Notes: generated from the letters alone by a model not told the origin. A DNA stretch of 64,000 nucleotides from Psychrobacter pygoscelis (GCF_004335015.1 NZ_RQRU01000001.1:372001-436000); one strand, 5' to 3'. Shown: positions 26,102-35,456, counted from the first letter of the stretch. A program made the numbers and translations.

Positions 26102-27343
26102 TTACTTGCGCGCTTTTTGCCAGCTAAAGCCCCAACCAAAGCCCTCATCCATGTCTTTATGACCACTAAAGTATTGGTTAATACGCTCAACATTGATACT
26201 GCCCTGCTGATTGACCAATCGCGCGATGGCGCACATGGGCTTTGAGTTTGCACCTTCGGTGAGCCGCGTCTCAATCGGTGGCTGACCGGGCACGTGAATG
26301 GTCACCACGCCGTCGGTCTGCGCCCAATTGGGTACGCCCTCATAGATAAAGGCAAAAATAAACACCTCTTCAATCTGCGACCACTGCTGACCATTAATAT
26401 CGAGCCACTCACCGTCTGTACTCTGCCCCGTCCTATCGTCCGCGCGAAGCAGCACATAAGGCACGCTGTCTAAACTGCCAAAGCGCTTGCCCAAGGCCTG
26501 AATGAGGGTTTTCTCGCCACTTTTGAGGCGAATCATCGCCCCCACATCGAGGTCGATACCCTTTGAATGCTGCTTAAATAGATCGCTTAGGCGGCCCTTT
26601 TTCGGCATCTCCGACTTGTCTGGTCGTTGGTTCCAATTTAGGTTGATGGAGATTTTGCCGAAGTCGTCTTTTTTCTTTAGGTTGATACTTGATTGGTTCT
26701 TGGTTAGGGTAATTTTGGATAAATTAACAGTTGAGGTTGAGGCAGCTGGAATCGGTGGCGGACTGGCTTGATGATTGGCACTGGTGGTCGCAGGCTTGGC
26801 GGTATTGACACCATTATTGGTATTCACCGGATTGGACTGAGGGCTATCATCGGCAATCTCCACACCGAAGTGCTCTGAGAGCGGCCTTAGACCACCATTA
26901 AAGCCTTGGGCAATAAAGCGAAATTTCCAACTGCCCTGACGGCGGTAGCATTCACCAAGAATAACGGCCTTTTCGCTACGATTGCCCGCCTCGACTTGAC
27001 ATGTCAGTAACACATTGCTGCCCTGCATCACTTGGATATCGACATTGCCAATCTGCGCCAGCGTCTTGCTACTTGAGAACGCTAGCGCGATTTTATCAAT
27101 TTGCGCAGGCTGCGCCGATAGGTTGATATCGAAGAAGCCATCGGTGTCATGATCGCGAAAGGCGACGCTGCTATCATCGCTTTGCTTTTGACCGTAGAAC
27201 ACCATGTCGCCGTCGCCGCGAACTTTGCCCGTATTCGCTAAGCGGTAAGCGGCGCAATCAATGGACTGGTCACTGATAATACGAATACTAATCTGCTCAG
27301 CGGCTAATGGCGCATTGGCACCGGCGATTAAAGTTTGGCTCAT
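26102..27343 (-). CDS. terA: TerA-type protein with two TerD-like domains
   Basis: The 413-residue protein contains a TerD-like first domain (about 1-165; DGDMVFYGQKQSDDSSVAFR, ending in WKFRFIAQGFNGGLRPLSEH). A Pro/Ser/Asn linker (about 166-205) leads to a second domain with the TerA pattern: KITLTKNQSSINLKKK, ISINLNWNQRP, GIDLDVGAMIRLKSG, LRADDRTG, FIFAFIYEG and a closing DEGFGWGFSW. TerA lacks several of the acidic Ca-binding positions of TerD and is thought to be a scaffold in ter complexes. It is transcribed away from the ATP-grasp gene, with 302 bp between them as a shared divergent promoter region. Confidence 0.88.
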   Translation of the reverse strand: MSQTLIAGANAPLAAEQISIRIISDQSIDCAAYRLANTGKVRGDGDMVFYGQKQSDDSSVAFRDHDTDGFFDINLSAQPAQIDKIALAFSSSKTLAQIGNVDIQVMQGSNVLLTCQVEAGNRSEKAVILGECYRRQGSWKFRFIAQGFNGGLRPLSEHFGVEIADDSPQSNPVNTNNGVNTAKPATTSANHQASPPPIPAASTSTVNLSKITLTKNQSSINLKKKDDFGKISINLNWNQRPDKSEMPKKGRLSDLFKQHSKGIDLDVGAMIRLKSGEKTLIQALGKRFGSLDSVPYVLLRADDRTGQSTDGEWLDINGQQWSQIEEVFIFAFIYEGVPNWAQTDGVVTIHVPGQPPIETRLTEGANSKPMCAIARLVNQQGSINVERINQYFSGHKDMDEGFGWGFSWQKARK

Positions 27344-27645
27344 GATTCTCTCGCTTCTATTTATAAGGATTATCTGGATGCATTAATATGCTAACTGCCA
27401 CTATGATTTTGGGGTAGCCTGTCGATAGGCAGCCTTATGTGGCTAATTGCCATATTTATTTTAGTTTAGCAAAATGCTGCGGTATAAGGCATCGTAAGTT
27501 GTGTGTCGTTTACTTGGGCATCTTGGTCGATGGGTATCAACAATGTGATTAATCTTACGCGCATTTGTGCGCTGCGTAGTAAACTAAGCATCAATATATT
27601 AATACACCAACTCATTTAGCCGCTTAATTAAGAGACAATACACGT
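27344..27645. promoter_or_regulatory. Divergent promoter region between terA and the ATP-grasp gene
   Basis: The 302-bp spacer carries no ORF and must hold both promoters. The terA start is preceded by AGCGAGAG on its strand; the ATP-grasp start by TAAGAGA. No clear operator palindrome was seen. Confidence 0.4.
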
Positions 27646-28755
27646 ATGAAATCATCAGTACCTAGCGTTTGGCTTGCTGAAGCCCAATCCAGTCAGCGCG
27701 ATATGCTCGAAAGCTTACAAAGCTTAAAGCAGCAATATACCAACAACGACTTAAATGTCCTTGCCTCACACCGCTCGCGGCGGTTAGAAATCTTTGAATT
27801 CGCTGACCAGTACTTTTTGGAACCAAGCACTGCCGACCATGATGGTGCTGCCCTGCCCCGTTGGCAGTTTGTCCTTGAGCAAGCCAAGCAGCATAACGTC
27901 AAGGTACTGCTAACTGGTCGCAATAGTATCGATTATGAGGCCGAGCGGGAACAATTTGACCAAGCAGGTATCAGGCTACTGACAGGCGCTACGTCGGTAG
28001 AGATGCTCAACAAAATCGATGACAAGTTTCAATTTATCCAGCACTGCAACGCCCATCATATCCCTGTCGCTGAGGGCTGGCGTTTTGATAATTTAAATGA
28101 ATTGACCCGGCTACTGGCTAAGCATAGCGATAAGCGCTTATGCGTCAAGCCTGTCACTGGGATATTTGCCCAAGGGTTTTGGCGACTAGACACAGGAACA
28201 ACAGCAGATGGCAATGATAAACATTATGACAGCTTTGAGCATCTGTACTTTACCGATAATAAAAAGATAACTACCGAGCAGTATATCGCTGCCTATTCGC
28301 AAAGCGTGCTGGTACATCAGCGCCCTATTCCGATGCTACTAATGCCATATCTACCCGGCCAAGAGTACTCTATCGATGTGGTCTGCGAGCGCGGCGAAGT
28401 ATTAGCAGCCGTCACCCGTCATAAAGTGGGCAAAGTCCAACACATTGGCTATGACACCTCAGTGATGGACGTGGTCACTCCACTCATTAAAGCCTTTGAC
28501 TGTGATGGTATCGTCAGCGTACAGACCAAGCAAGATGCAGACGGCATACACCGCGTCTTAGAAATTAACAGCCGCCCGTCTGGTGGTATCGGCTATACCA
28601 AGCATAGCGGCGTGGACCTAACCCAAGTGGGCTTCGCCTATTGGCTGGGCTGGTCAGATAAGCCTAAACTTGAGGCTATCGCTAAGCAAATTACCCCGTG
28701 TCAGGTACGATCTATTATGACTAGCGTGAAGCTAAATGATGATATAGTAGGCTAA
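27646..28755 (+). CDS. ATP-grasp family ligase of the ter-associated type
   Basis: This 369-residue protein has an ATP-grasp fold. After an N-terminal Rossmann-like domain (about 1-115), the ATP-binding domain shows RLCVKPVTGIFAQGFWRL (about 164-181; Lys-Pro phosphate contact) and MLLMPYLPGQEYSIDVVCER with its Glu-Tyr-Ser-x-Asp. The metal-binding end is VLEINSRPSGGIGYTKHSG (Glu and Asn, with Arg-Pro). Such enzymes make peptide- or amide-like bonds with acyl-phosphate intermediates. ATP-grasp genes are known partners of TerD/TerA in the biosynthetic branch of ter systems. Usual companions (phosphoribosyltransferase, HAD phosphatase and others) are not in this window, so the substrate is unknown. 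Confidence 0.82.
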   Translation: MKSSVPSVWLAEAQSSQRDMLESLQSLKQQYTNNDLNVLASHRSRRLEIFEFADQYFLEPSTADHDGAALPRWQFVLEQAKQHNVKVLLTGRNSIDYEAEREQFDQAGIRLLTGATSVEMLNKIDDKFQFIQHCNAHHIPVAEGWRFDNLNELTRLLAKHSDKRLCVKPVTGIFAQGFWRLDTGTTADGNDKHYDSFEHLYFTDNKKITTEQYIAAYSQSVLVHQRPIPMLLMPYLPGQEYSIDVVCERGEVLAAVTRHKVGKVQHIGYDTSVMDVVTPLIKAFDCDGIVSVQTKQDADGIHRVLEINSRPSGGIGYTKHSGVDLTQVGFAYWLGWSDKPKLEAIAKQITPCQVRSIMTSVKLNDDIVG

Positions 28756-28851
28756 ATAGCACGCAGATCGCTATTAAAAGAGGAAAAAATCCTTTTTTAA
28801 ACTATTTAAAAATTTATTTAAAAAACAATAAGTTATATCAAGATAGAAAAT

Positions 28852-28880
28852 GAAGGGTAAAAATAGTGTTTTTGCCCTTC
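28852..28880 (+). terminator. Long hairpin after the ATP-grasp gene
   Basis: GAAGGGTAAAAA pairs with TTTTTGCCCTTC (one T-G wobble) with a TAGTG loop, 12 bp in all. A T-rich tract (CTTTTTTG) follows 15 bases later. It is a likely terminator, and it lies about 40 bp upstream of the CRISPR-like repeats. Confidence 0.55.
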
Positions 28881-28919
28881 AAGCCTTGTTATGACTCTTT
28901 TTTGAGGTTTATAATTCCT

Positions 28920-29007
28920 CTTCAACACCGCATAGGTGACTTAGAAAGACACCGGACTGAATCAACCAAGACGCATACGCTTCAACACCGCATAGGTGAC
29001 TTATGAG
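28920..29007 (+). CRISPR. Two-repeat CRISPR remnant of type I-F character
   Basis: A 28-bp sequence (28920-28947) starts CTTCAACACCGCATAGGTGA and ends CTTAGAAA. It recurs exactly 60 bp later (28980-29007), identical for the first 23 bases and changed only at the end (TTATGAG). The 60-bp period is a 28-bp repeat plus a 32-bp spacer (28948-28979), the geometry of type I-F arrays. The repeat fits the I-F plan: TTCA at positions 2-5, a short CACC/GGTG stem around GCATA, and a TTAGAAA end. Decay of the last repeat is usual for the trailer end. An AT-rich stretch upstream could be a leader. No cas genes are present in the window. Confidence 0.6.
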
Positions 29008-29498
29008 CAGCGTTTAAAAATTGCATGTCAATTTTAGCTGCGCAAGGAAAATCCTTTAAATAGGATTTTCAGAAGTTATACTTCCTAGCACAGTCCGATT
29101 GGAAAATCATAGATTTCCCCTTGCGTCAGGCTGAGGGTTCCCCAAACCCTCAGAATACCCCTGACTCACACACTTATAGGTGACTTATGAGCGCCGTTAA
29201 AAAATTGCATGTCAATTTTAGCTGCGCAAGGCCAATCTACAAAAGCTACTTTAAATAGGATTTTCAGAAGTTATGCTTCCTAGCACAGTCTGATAGGAAA
29301 ATCATAGATTTCCCCTTGCGTCAGGCTGAGGGTTCCCCAAACCCTCAGAATACCCCTGACTCACACACTTATAGGTGATTTATGAACAGCGTTTAAAAAT
29401 TGCATGTCAATTTTAGCTGCGCAAGGCCAATCTACAAAAACTACTTTAAATAGAGTTTTCAAAAGCTATACTCCCTAGCACAGGCCAATTGGAAAATC
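28992..29498 (+). repeat. Three tandem copies of a hairpin-rich unit of 184-195 bp
   Basis: Units start at 28992, 29176 and 29371, each with ATAGGTGA(C/T)TTATGA, which is the 3' part of the CRISPR-like repeat. Each continues with a block containing AAAATTG/CAATTTT. Unit 1 also holds GAAAATCCT/AGGATTTTC, GAAGT/ACTTC and a perfect CTGAGGGTT/AACCCTCAG hairpin. CGCAAGG (29041-29047) can pair with CCTTGCG (29119-29125) to enclose the middle hairpins. Unit 2 has an 11-bp insertion and keeps the last hairpin; unit 3 decays after about 128 bp. No ORF is supported. The units look like a repeated structured RNA or palindromic element. Confidence 0.8.
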
Positions 29499-29558
29499 CT
29501 GCAATTCAGACTTTAAAAATACTTAAATATTGCTTGCGGAAGCAGAAAGATAGCTCAA

Positions 29559-29597
29559 AATAAAATAGGCCAAGCAAAATGCCCAGCCTACTTTATT
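29559..29597 (-). terminator. Terminator of ppc
   Basis: On the minus strand, AATAAAGTAGGC pairs with GCCTATTTTATT (one mismatch) around a 15-nt loop and continues into a T-rich tract. It lies 28 bp after the ppc stop codon. Confidence 0.75.
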
Positions 29598-29625
29598 ATT
29601 TAAGACAAAATCAGTAGCACAACCC

Positions 29626-32454
29626 CTAACCGGTATTACGCAGCCCCTGCGCCACGCCATTAATCGTCAACTGCGTCAGTTGTAACAGCCTCGCCTCATC
29701 AATCTCCTCTTTGAGGATCGACTTACCATCACCACGGCGCTGCTTAAGTAGTGCCACCTGTAGCCAGTTAAGCGCATTAAGATATGGCAGACGTAGGGCC
29801 AACGAGCGTGCTAATGAGCGATTGCTCGTAAGCAGAGTCTCTTGCCCCGTTAGCAGCAGTAGCGCTTTCTGACTACGCTCATACTCCTCAATAATCAGCT
29901 CAAATATCTCTTGAGCATTCTCTGTATCCTCAGCCAGCTCGACATAGCTCTTGGCGATATCGATATCGGTCTTGGCCATGACCTGTTCCATATTTGACAA
30001 CATAGACTCGACAAAGGCGCTATTTTTGGCATGGTCTTGTAGTACCGACAGCATATTCTCATCTTCAGCCAATAGACTCTCGACCGCAGTACCAAAGCCG
30101 TACCAAGCAGGCAACATTAAGCGGTTCTGCATCCAAGAGAAAACCCAAGGTATCGCTCGCAGGTCTTGAATCTTAGCCAATGTCTTGCGACTCGCAGGTC
30201 GCGAGCCGATATTTAAGCTAGCAATCTCAGTAATCGGACTCGCCTGCATGAAATAATCGATAAAGTACGGATGGGTAATCAGCTCACGATAATGATTAAA
30301 AGCAGTGGTCGATAACTTGTCTAGCAGCTCAGGGTCAGGTGTCATCGTCGCATCAGGCAACAGCGTCGCCTTAAGAGTCGCTGAGACCAGCGCTTCTAGA
30401 TTGCGCTCAGCATTGCCCGCATCGGCATATTTGGCAGTAATGACCTCGCCTTGCTCGGTGATCCGAATCTGCCCCGCCACTGACTTGGCAGGCTGTGCCA
30501 AGATGGCCTCAAACGAGGGACCACCACCACGGCCAACGCTACCGCCGCGACCGTGGAACAGCCGCAAGCGCACATCATGCTTGGCGAATACATCCACCAG
30601 CCTTTGCTCCGACTGGTACAGTGACCACTGACTGGTAATATAGCCTCCGTCCTTATTAGAGTCAGAGTAGCCGAGCATAATCTCTTGCAGATTGTCTCGA
30701 CTATCTAACAGCTGCCGATACCAATGATTAGCAAACAGTCCATCCATGACCTCAATACAGCCCTCTAAGGCATCAATAGTCTCAAATAATGGCACAATAT
30801 TTAAGCGGCTGACGGGTTGACCCGACTTGATGGTCAATAGCCCCGTCTCTTTCATAAGTAGTGCTAAGGCCAGCATATCGCTGATGGTCTCACAGTTGGA
30901 GATAATGCTCTGACGAATCGCCTGCTCACCAAAGCGATCTTTAATATCAGCAGCGGCAGCAAAGATAGCTAACTCATGCTTTGTCTGCTCATCGTAGTCG
31001 ACATATGGACTAAATAGAGGACGCGGCGTCGCAAGCTCACGTAAGAGGACGCGCTGCCGTGCCGACTCTGACAAGGACAGATAATCTTCCAAATCAGCAT
31101 GCTTAAATAGATCATGGACACAGTCACCATGACGCGACGCATGTTGGCGCAAGTCAATCGGCATGAGATAAAAGCCAAAAAGGCTGACACTACGAATAAG
31201 ATCAGCTAGCCTGCCCTCAGCAAGCTTAGTGCTACCATTATCGGTTAACGATCGTTGAATGGTAGTAAGGTCCGCCAGTAGCTCATCGGCATCACCATAA
31301 GCCTCAGCACTGCCAAAGCGGCAGCCATAGTCCAGCTCGAAGCAATGGCTAGTCGCTACCACACGGGCAGATATTAAGGCGATAGCGCGGCGATACGGCT
31401 CTTCACTGCGTGAAATCTCAGTATCGGGTGACTGCTCTGCCATCGCTAGCACGTCTGCATTGACCTTCACACGGCGGATAGACAATGGCAGTGCGTCGTA
31501 CAGCTTACCTAACTCATCACGATAAAAGTAAAATACTGTCGCTGCCTGACGCTTGAAGGCGTCACGTAGTGTCTGGGCGGAGACAAAAGGATTGCCATCT
31601 CGATCGCCACCGATCCAATTGCCAATATGGATAATATTGGGTAGCTGCGTCTTAGGATAATAACCTTCAAGCGTCTTTGAGAGCTTTCGATAAAGCGCGG
31701 GCAGTGCTTGGAAGAAGCTCAAGTCAAAGTAGCCGACGCCATTTTCGATCTCATCTGCAACGGTAATTTTAAAGTGGCGTGTCTCATTGGTCTGCCAAAG
31801 TGCTAGCAGTACCGTCTCGATATCCTCTTCGAACAGCTGCTGCCGATAGCCGATTGCGTGTGAATGGTCGGAGAGAATCTCACGAATTCGGCGGTGAAAG
31901 TTCAATATACTCTGGCGCTGAACCTCAGTAGGATGAGCTGTGAGTACCGCTGCAACTTCAGTCGATGCAAGCTGCTGACCCAGCTGCTCCCCTGAAATGC
32001 CTTGCTCCTGAATTTGGTTTAACACTGTCTGAAAGCTAGATCGTGCAGGCTCTTCATATTTTTCGTGCACAATACGGCGGCGCTCATGATGACGATCTTC
32101 GGCAATATTGAACATCTGAGCAAATAAGCTACAAGCGCGAATTAAGTTTTCTGTCTGCCGATCATCAAGAGTGGGCAGTACTTGATCGATAGTCTGCTTA
32201 GGATTGGCGCCATCGAGTAACTCATGGATGGTCTGGGTAACGGCCGGTGAAGTCTGCGACTTAATCACTCGGATCAATGCATCGCTTAACAGCTTAGTCT
32301 CTGCAAGTAGTGGCAGATCCTTTTCGTTGTCCAATAGAGCATCGCGGGCGATGGGGTCAAAGGTGGTAATAGGTGGCTCTACTTCAGAACTGTGGCTTGG
32401 TTTTAAAACTAAAGAATCGTCATGGAGGGCTGAAAGGTCGTCACGTGAACTCAT
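29626..32454 (-). CDS. ppc: Phosphoenolpyruvate carboxylase
   Basis: Ppc adds bicarbonate to PEP to form oxaloacetate, refilling the TCA cycle. The 942-residue protein is somewhat longer than E. coli Ppc (883), mostly from an N-terminal extension. The catalytic His lies in [13 protein letters not shown] (about 171-183). [14 protein letters not shown] is the metal and substrate region. [17 protein letters not shown] and [15 protein letters not shown] are the mobile-loop and active-site motifs (about 600-660). The C-terminus ends LRNTG, with the usual allosteric Asn. ATG 32454 is followed by [13 protein letters not shown]. It is a single gene with its own terminator. Confidence 0.97.
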   Translation of the reverse strand: MSSRDDLSALHDDSLVLKPSHSSEVEPPITTFDPIARDALLDNEKDLPLLAETKLLSDALIRVIKSQTSPAVTQTIHELLDGANPKQTIDQVLPTLDDRQTENLIRACSLFAQMFNIAEDRHHERRRIVHEKYEEPARSSFQTVLNQIQEQGISGEQLGQQLASTEVAAVLTAHPTEVQRQSILNFHRRIREILSDHSHAIGYRQQLFEEDIETVLLALWQTNETRHFKITVADEIENGVGYFDLSFFQALPALYRKLSKTLEGYYPKTQLPNIIHIGNWIGGDRDGNPFVSAQTLRDAFKRQAATVFYFYRDELGKLYDALPLSIRRVKVNADVLAMAEQSPDTEISRSEEPYRRAIALISARVVATSHCFELDYGCRFGSAEAYGDADELLADLTTIQRSLTDNGSTKLAEGRLADLIRSVSLFGFYLMPIDLRQHASRHGDCVHDLFKHADLEDYLSLSESARQRVLLRELATPRPLFSPYVDYDEQTKHELAIFAAAADIKDRFGEQAIRQSIISNCETISDMLALALLMKETGLLTIKSGQPVSRLNIVPLFETIDALEGCIEVMDGLFANHWYRQLLDSRDNLQEIMLGYSDSNKDGGYITSQWSLYQSEQRLVDVFAKHDVRLRLFHGRGGSVGRGGGPSFEAILAQPAKSVAGQIRITEQGEVITAKYADAGNAERNLEALVSATLKATLLPDATMTPDPELLDKLSTTAFNHYRELITHPYFIDYFMQASPITEIASLNIGSRPASRKTLAKIQDLRAIPWVFSWMQNRLMLPAWYGFGTAVESLLAEDENMLSVLQDHAKNSAFVESMLSNMEQVMAKTDIDIAKSYVELAEDTENAQEIFELIIEEYERSQKALLLLTGQETLLTSNRSLARSLALRLPYLNALNWLQVALLKQRRGDGKSILKEEIDEARLLQLTQLTINGVAQGLRNTG

Positions 32455-32527
32455 CTGATATCCTATTGTCCATAATATTGATGTTGGCGAGGCGTCTGGG
32501 CTAGCGTAGTATTGCGGCGCTCCTGGA

Positions 32528-32545
32528 CGCGGTAGCTATACCGCG
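32528..32545. promoter_or_regulatory. Perfect hairpin in the ppc upstream region
   Basis: CGCGGTA and TACCGCG form a 7-bp perfect stem with a GCTA loop, about 75 bp upstream of the ppc start. It has no T run. It may be an operator or a 5'-UTR structure. Confidence 0.4.
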
Positions 32546-32705
32546 AGACTAGATTAAAATGTCTGGTTTAACTGTAGCGTGAATTGACCTAAGATTGCAA
32601 TCTAGACGTTTAAGATAGGCATAATTTATATTTTTTTTTAGATTACTCGTCCTACTGAACCAGTACTACTGAACTATAAAGTCGGCAAAACAGCGCTTGC
32701 GATAG

Positions 32706-33953
32706 CTATCTGGCCAAATATCCAGTCATATCCTCTATCCCATGCAGCGTCATCGGATACATATGCCCGTCGAACAGCTTCTTAATCTCACCAATGGTAT
32801 GGGTATAGTGCCAATACTCAGGATTCTCTGGATTGAGCCAAGCGACTTTGTCAAAATGAGCCAATACTCGCTTAAGCCAGACCACACCTGATTCTGAGTT
32901 CATATATTCGACACTGCCGCCAATGGAGAATAACTCATACGGCGACATAGACGCATCCCCAACAAAGATAACTCGGTACTCACGGCCGTATTTATTGAGC
33001 AGATCAAAGGTGGCCATACGCTCACTATGACGCCGATTGTTGTCTTTCCAGACATAATCGTAAAGGCAGTTATGAAAGTAGAAAAAATCTAAAGTCTTAA
33101 ATTCGTTTTTGGCGGCAGAAAACAGCTTTTCCAGCGCCTCAACATGCATATCCATACTACCACCGATATCAAAGAGCATGAGCACTTTGACGCGATTGCG
33201 CCGCTCCGGCTGCATATGAATATCGAGCACACCCTTTTTAGCAGTACGCTTGATAGTCTCATGGATATCCAGCTCATCAGCACTACCAGTTCGGGCAAAC
33301 TGGCGCAAGTTTCGTAGTGCCATCTGAATCTGGCGCGTACCAAGTAGGTTATCATCATCAAGATTGCGGTATTTGCGCTGCTCCCACACTTTGACCGCAC
33401 TGCGTTTGCGCGACTCACCGCCCACGCGAATCCCTTCAGGGTGATCGCCATAAGCCCCAAACGGCGAAGTACCCCCTGTCCCGAGCCATTTACTTCCCCC
33501 TTGATGACGCTCTTTTTGCTCTTTGAGTCGCTCTTCTAAGGCTTTCATCAGCTCCTCAAGTGAGCCATATTTCTTCAATAGCCGTCGCTGTTCTTCAGTA
33601 AGATTTTTGGGGTCAAGCTTTAAGTCTAGCCATTCTTGAGGTACGTGGGTAAGCCGATCCATTAGCTCATCGACATCAAGACTGTCGACACCCTCAAAGT
33701 AGTCAGCCATAGCCCGATCAAACTTATCAAAATGCCGCTCATCTTTGACCATGCACAGCCGAATGAGCCGGTACAGGTCTTCCCGACTGGCAAAAGTACG
33801 GTTTGCTGAGCCGTCCCCTAGTTCCCCGTCGGTGGCATTGGGCAACGGCTGCATCATCAGCCCCTTATCGAGCGCTGCATTAAGATCCAAAAGCTCGCGG
33901 GTAGTGACCGGTACACCATAGGCTCGCAAGGTATAAAATAGTTTAATAAACAT
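32706..33953 (-). CDS. CoxE-like VWA domain protein
   Basis: The 415-residue protein has a long N-terminal helical region (about 1-215) that includes ELLDLNAALDKGLM near the start and a charged segment, KALEERLKEQKERHQG. It ends in a VWA-like CoxE domain with LMLFDIGGSMDMHVEALEKL (about 256-275). The metal-site signature is DxGxS rather than the usual DxSxS. RVIFVGDASMSPYELF and VAWLNPENPEYW complete the fold. Members pair with MoxR AAA+ ATPases as chaperone-like machines that insert metals or remodel complexes. The partner gene is at 34515-35366, but a GNAT gene intervenes, ending 4 bp upstream of this start. Confidence 0.85.
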   Translation of the reverse strand: MFIKLFYTLRAYGVPVTTRELLDLNAALDKGLMMQPLPNATDGELGDGSANRTFASREDLYRLIRLCMVKDERHFDKFDRAMADYFEGVDSLDVDELMDRLTHVPQEWLDLKLDPKNLTEEQRRLLKKYGSLEELMKALEERLKEQKERHQGGSKWLGTGGTSPFGAYGDHPEGIRVGGESRKRSAVKVWEQRKYRNLDDDNLLGTRQIQMALRNLRQFARTGSADELDIHETIKRTAKKGVLDIHMQPERRNRVKVLMLFDIGGSMDMHVEALEKLFSAAKNEFKTLDFFYFHNCLYDYVWKDNNRRHSERMATFDLLNKYGREYRVIFVGDASMSPYELFSIGGSVEYMNSESGVVWLKRVLAHFDKVAWLNPENPEYWHYTHTIGEIKKLFDGHMYPMTLHGIEDMTGYLAR

Positions 33954-33956
33954 TGT

Positions 33957-34481
33957 TTATCCAATTTTCTCTTTATGACGTCGTTCCTGCCAGCCAGCTT
34001 TATCAATCACCATATTAATGGCAGTCCATGAATCGTTTCTGAACGGTATATGGGTACTCTTACCGGGGTTAATTTGCAAACCTACCTTTTCATAGCATTT
34101 AATGGCCGTAGTATTCCAATCATAAACATTCAGATGAACCCGCTGCACGTTAAACTCTGTAAATGCTATCGTCAAAAGGCGAAAGATTATAAGCTGACCA
34201 ATACCTTTACCACGCATATCAGGATCACCTACCAAAATGCGACACAACTTTGCTGACTGCGCTTCATCGAGATAAATTTCTGCATGTCCGACAACCTTTC
34301 TACTAATGAGTACTTTATAAACATGTCTTTTAGTGTCTGCTAGATATTCTTGAATCTGCGAACGAGTGATTGGAAAGGTAAAAATACCGCCAGAAAACTG
34401 TATCAAAGATCTTTCATCTTCAATCCATTGACTAAGTTTCTCAGTATCATCAATATTAAAAGGTTGCAAATTTATCTTCAT
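33957..34481 (-). CDS. GNAT family N-acetyltransferase
   Basis: The 174-residue protein has the GNAT fold of ribosomal-protein-type (RimJ/RimL-like) acetyltransferases. It begins INLQPFNIDDTEKLSQWIED. A VVGHAEIYL strand is followed by the acetyl-CoA loop DPDMRGKGIGQLIIFRL (R/QxxGxG/A as RGKGIG). HLNVYDWNTTAIKCYEKVGL is the conserved C-terminal block. The target is unknown. It sits between the moxR-like and VWA genes with gaps of 33 and 3 bp, so it is cotranscribed. Its DNA is more AT-rich than its neighbours, suggesting a later insertion into the operon. Confidence 0.88.
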   Translation of the reverse strand: MKINLQPFNIDDTEKLSQWIEDERSLIQFSGGIFTFPITRSQIQEYLADTKRHVYKVLISRKVVGHAEIYLDEAQSAKLCRILVGDPDMRGKGIGQLIIFRLLTIAFTEFNVQRVHLNVYDWNTTAIKCYEKVGLQINPGKSTHIPFRNDSWTAINMVIDKAGWQERRHKEKIG

Positions 34482-34514
34482 AAACTTTGCCCTAACAGTT
34501 TTAAAGCTTAGTCA

Positions 34515-35366
34515 TTAACGGCGCATCATGTTAGCAAAGCGCTGAAGCAAACTGACATCGGCTTCATTTTTGAGCAATGCCCCATAAAGTGGCGGGATAG
34601 ACTTCTCGCCGCGAAGGTTTTCTTCCAGCTCTTCTTGCGCCATATCATCCGCCAGTAGCAAGGTCAGCCAGTCGACCAGCTCTGAGGTCGAAGGTGGCTT
34701 TTTCAGGCCTTGCACCCCGCGCAGCTTATAAAAGATATCAAGGGCATCGTTCACCAGCTTTTCTTGAATATTAGGAAAATGCACATCGATAATCTGACGC
34801 ATGGTCTGCTCATTAGGAAAGTCGATATAGTGGAAGAAGCAGCGCCGCAAAAAGGCATCAGGCAACTCTTTTTCATTATTGGAGGTAATAATGACTACTG
34901 GACGCTGCTCAGCTTCGATGGTCTGGCCTGTCTCATAGACATAAAATGACATCTTATCAAGCTCATGTAGCAAGTCATTGGGGAACTCTATATCGGCCTT
35001 ATCAATCTCATCGATAAGCAATACGCTACGCTGCTCGCTTGTAAAGGCCTCCCAAAGCTTGCCAGGCTTGATGTAATTATTAATATCATACACTTTGTCA
35101 TCACCCAGCTGCGAGTCGCGAAGCCGCGAGACTGCATCATACTCATAGAGGCCTTGCTCAGCCTTGGTCGTTGACTTGATATGCCAAGTAATCAGCGGCA
35201 TACCTAAGCTGCTGGCTACCTCTTCTGCCAGCAAAGTCTTGCCCGTACCCGGCTCACCTTTGATGAGCAGTGGCTTTTGCAGGGTCATCGCAGCATTCAC
35301 CGCCAGCTGTAAATCTTCAGTGGCGATATAAGACGTCGTACCAGTAAATGAAGTCGGAGTCGTCAT
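34515..35366 (-). CDS. MoxR-family AAA+ ATPase
   Basis: The 283-residue ATPase has Walker A GEPGTGKTLLAEE (about 36-48), Walker B SVLLIDEIDKAD (about 110-121) and sensor-1 VVIITSNNEKELPDAFLRRC (with Arg finger). A C-terminal lid with KKPPSTSELVDWLTLLL follows. MoxR proteins work with VWA partners, here the CoxE-like protein at 32706-33953. Together they act as a chaperone in metal-cofactor insertion or stress. It is the first gene of the three-gene minus-strand operon, starting at ATG 35366. Confidence 0.92.
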   Translation of the reverse strand: MTTPTSFTGTTSYIATEDLQLAVNAAMTLQKPLLIKGEPGTGKTLLAEEVASSLGMPLITWHIKSTTKAEQGLYEYDAVSRLRDSQLGDDKVYDINNYIKPGKLWEAFTSEQRSVLLIDEIDKADIEFPNDLLHELDKMSFYVYETGQTIEAEQRPVVIITSNNEKELPDAFLRRCFFHYIDFPNEQTMRQIIDVHFPNIQEKLVNDALDIFYKLRGVQGLKKPPSTSELVDWLTLLLADDMAQEELEENLRGEKSIPPLYGALLKNEADVSLLQRFANMMRR

Positions 35367-35456
35367 AGATAGTCTCTTAATTGGGTTAATTCGTTATCGT
35401 TAGATTATCGAGAATTCAGCATCAAGCCAACAATAATAAGCATAATATAAAAATAA

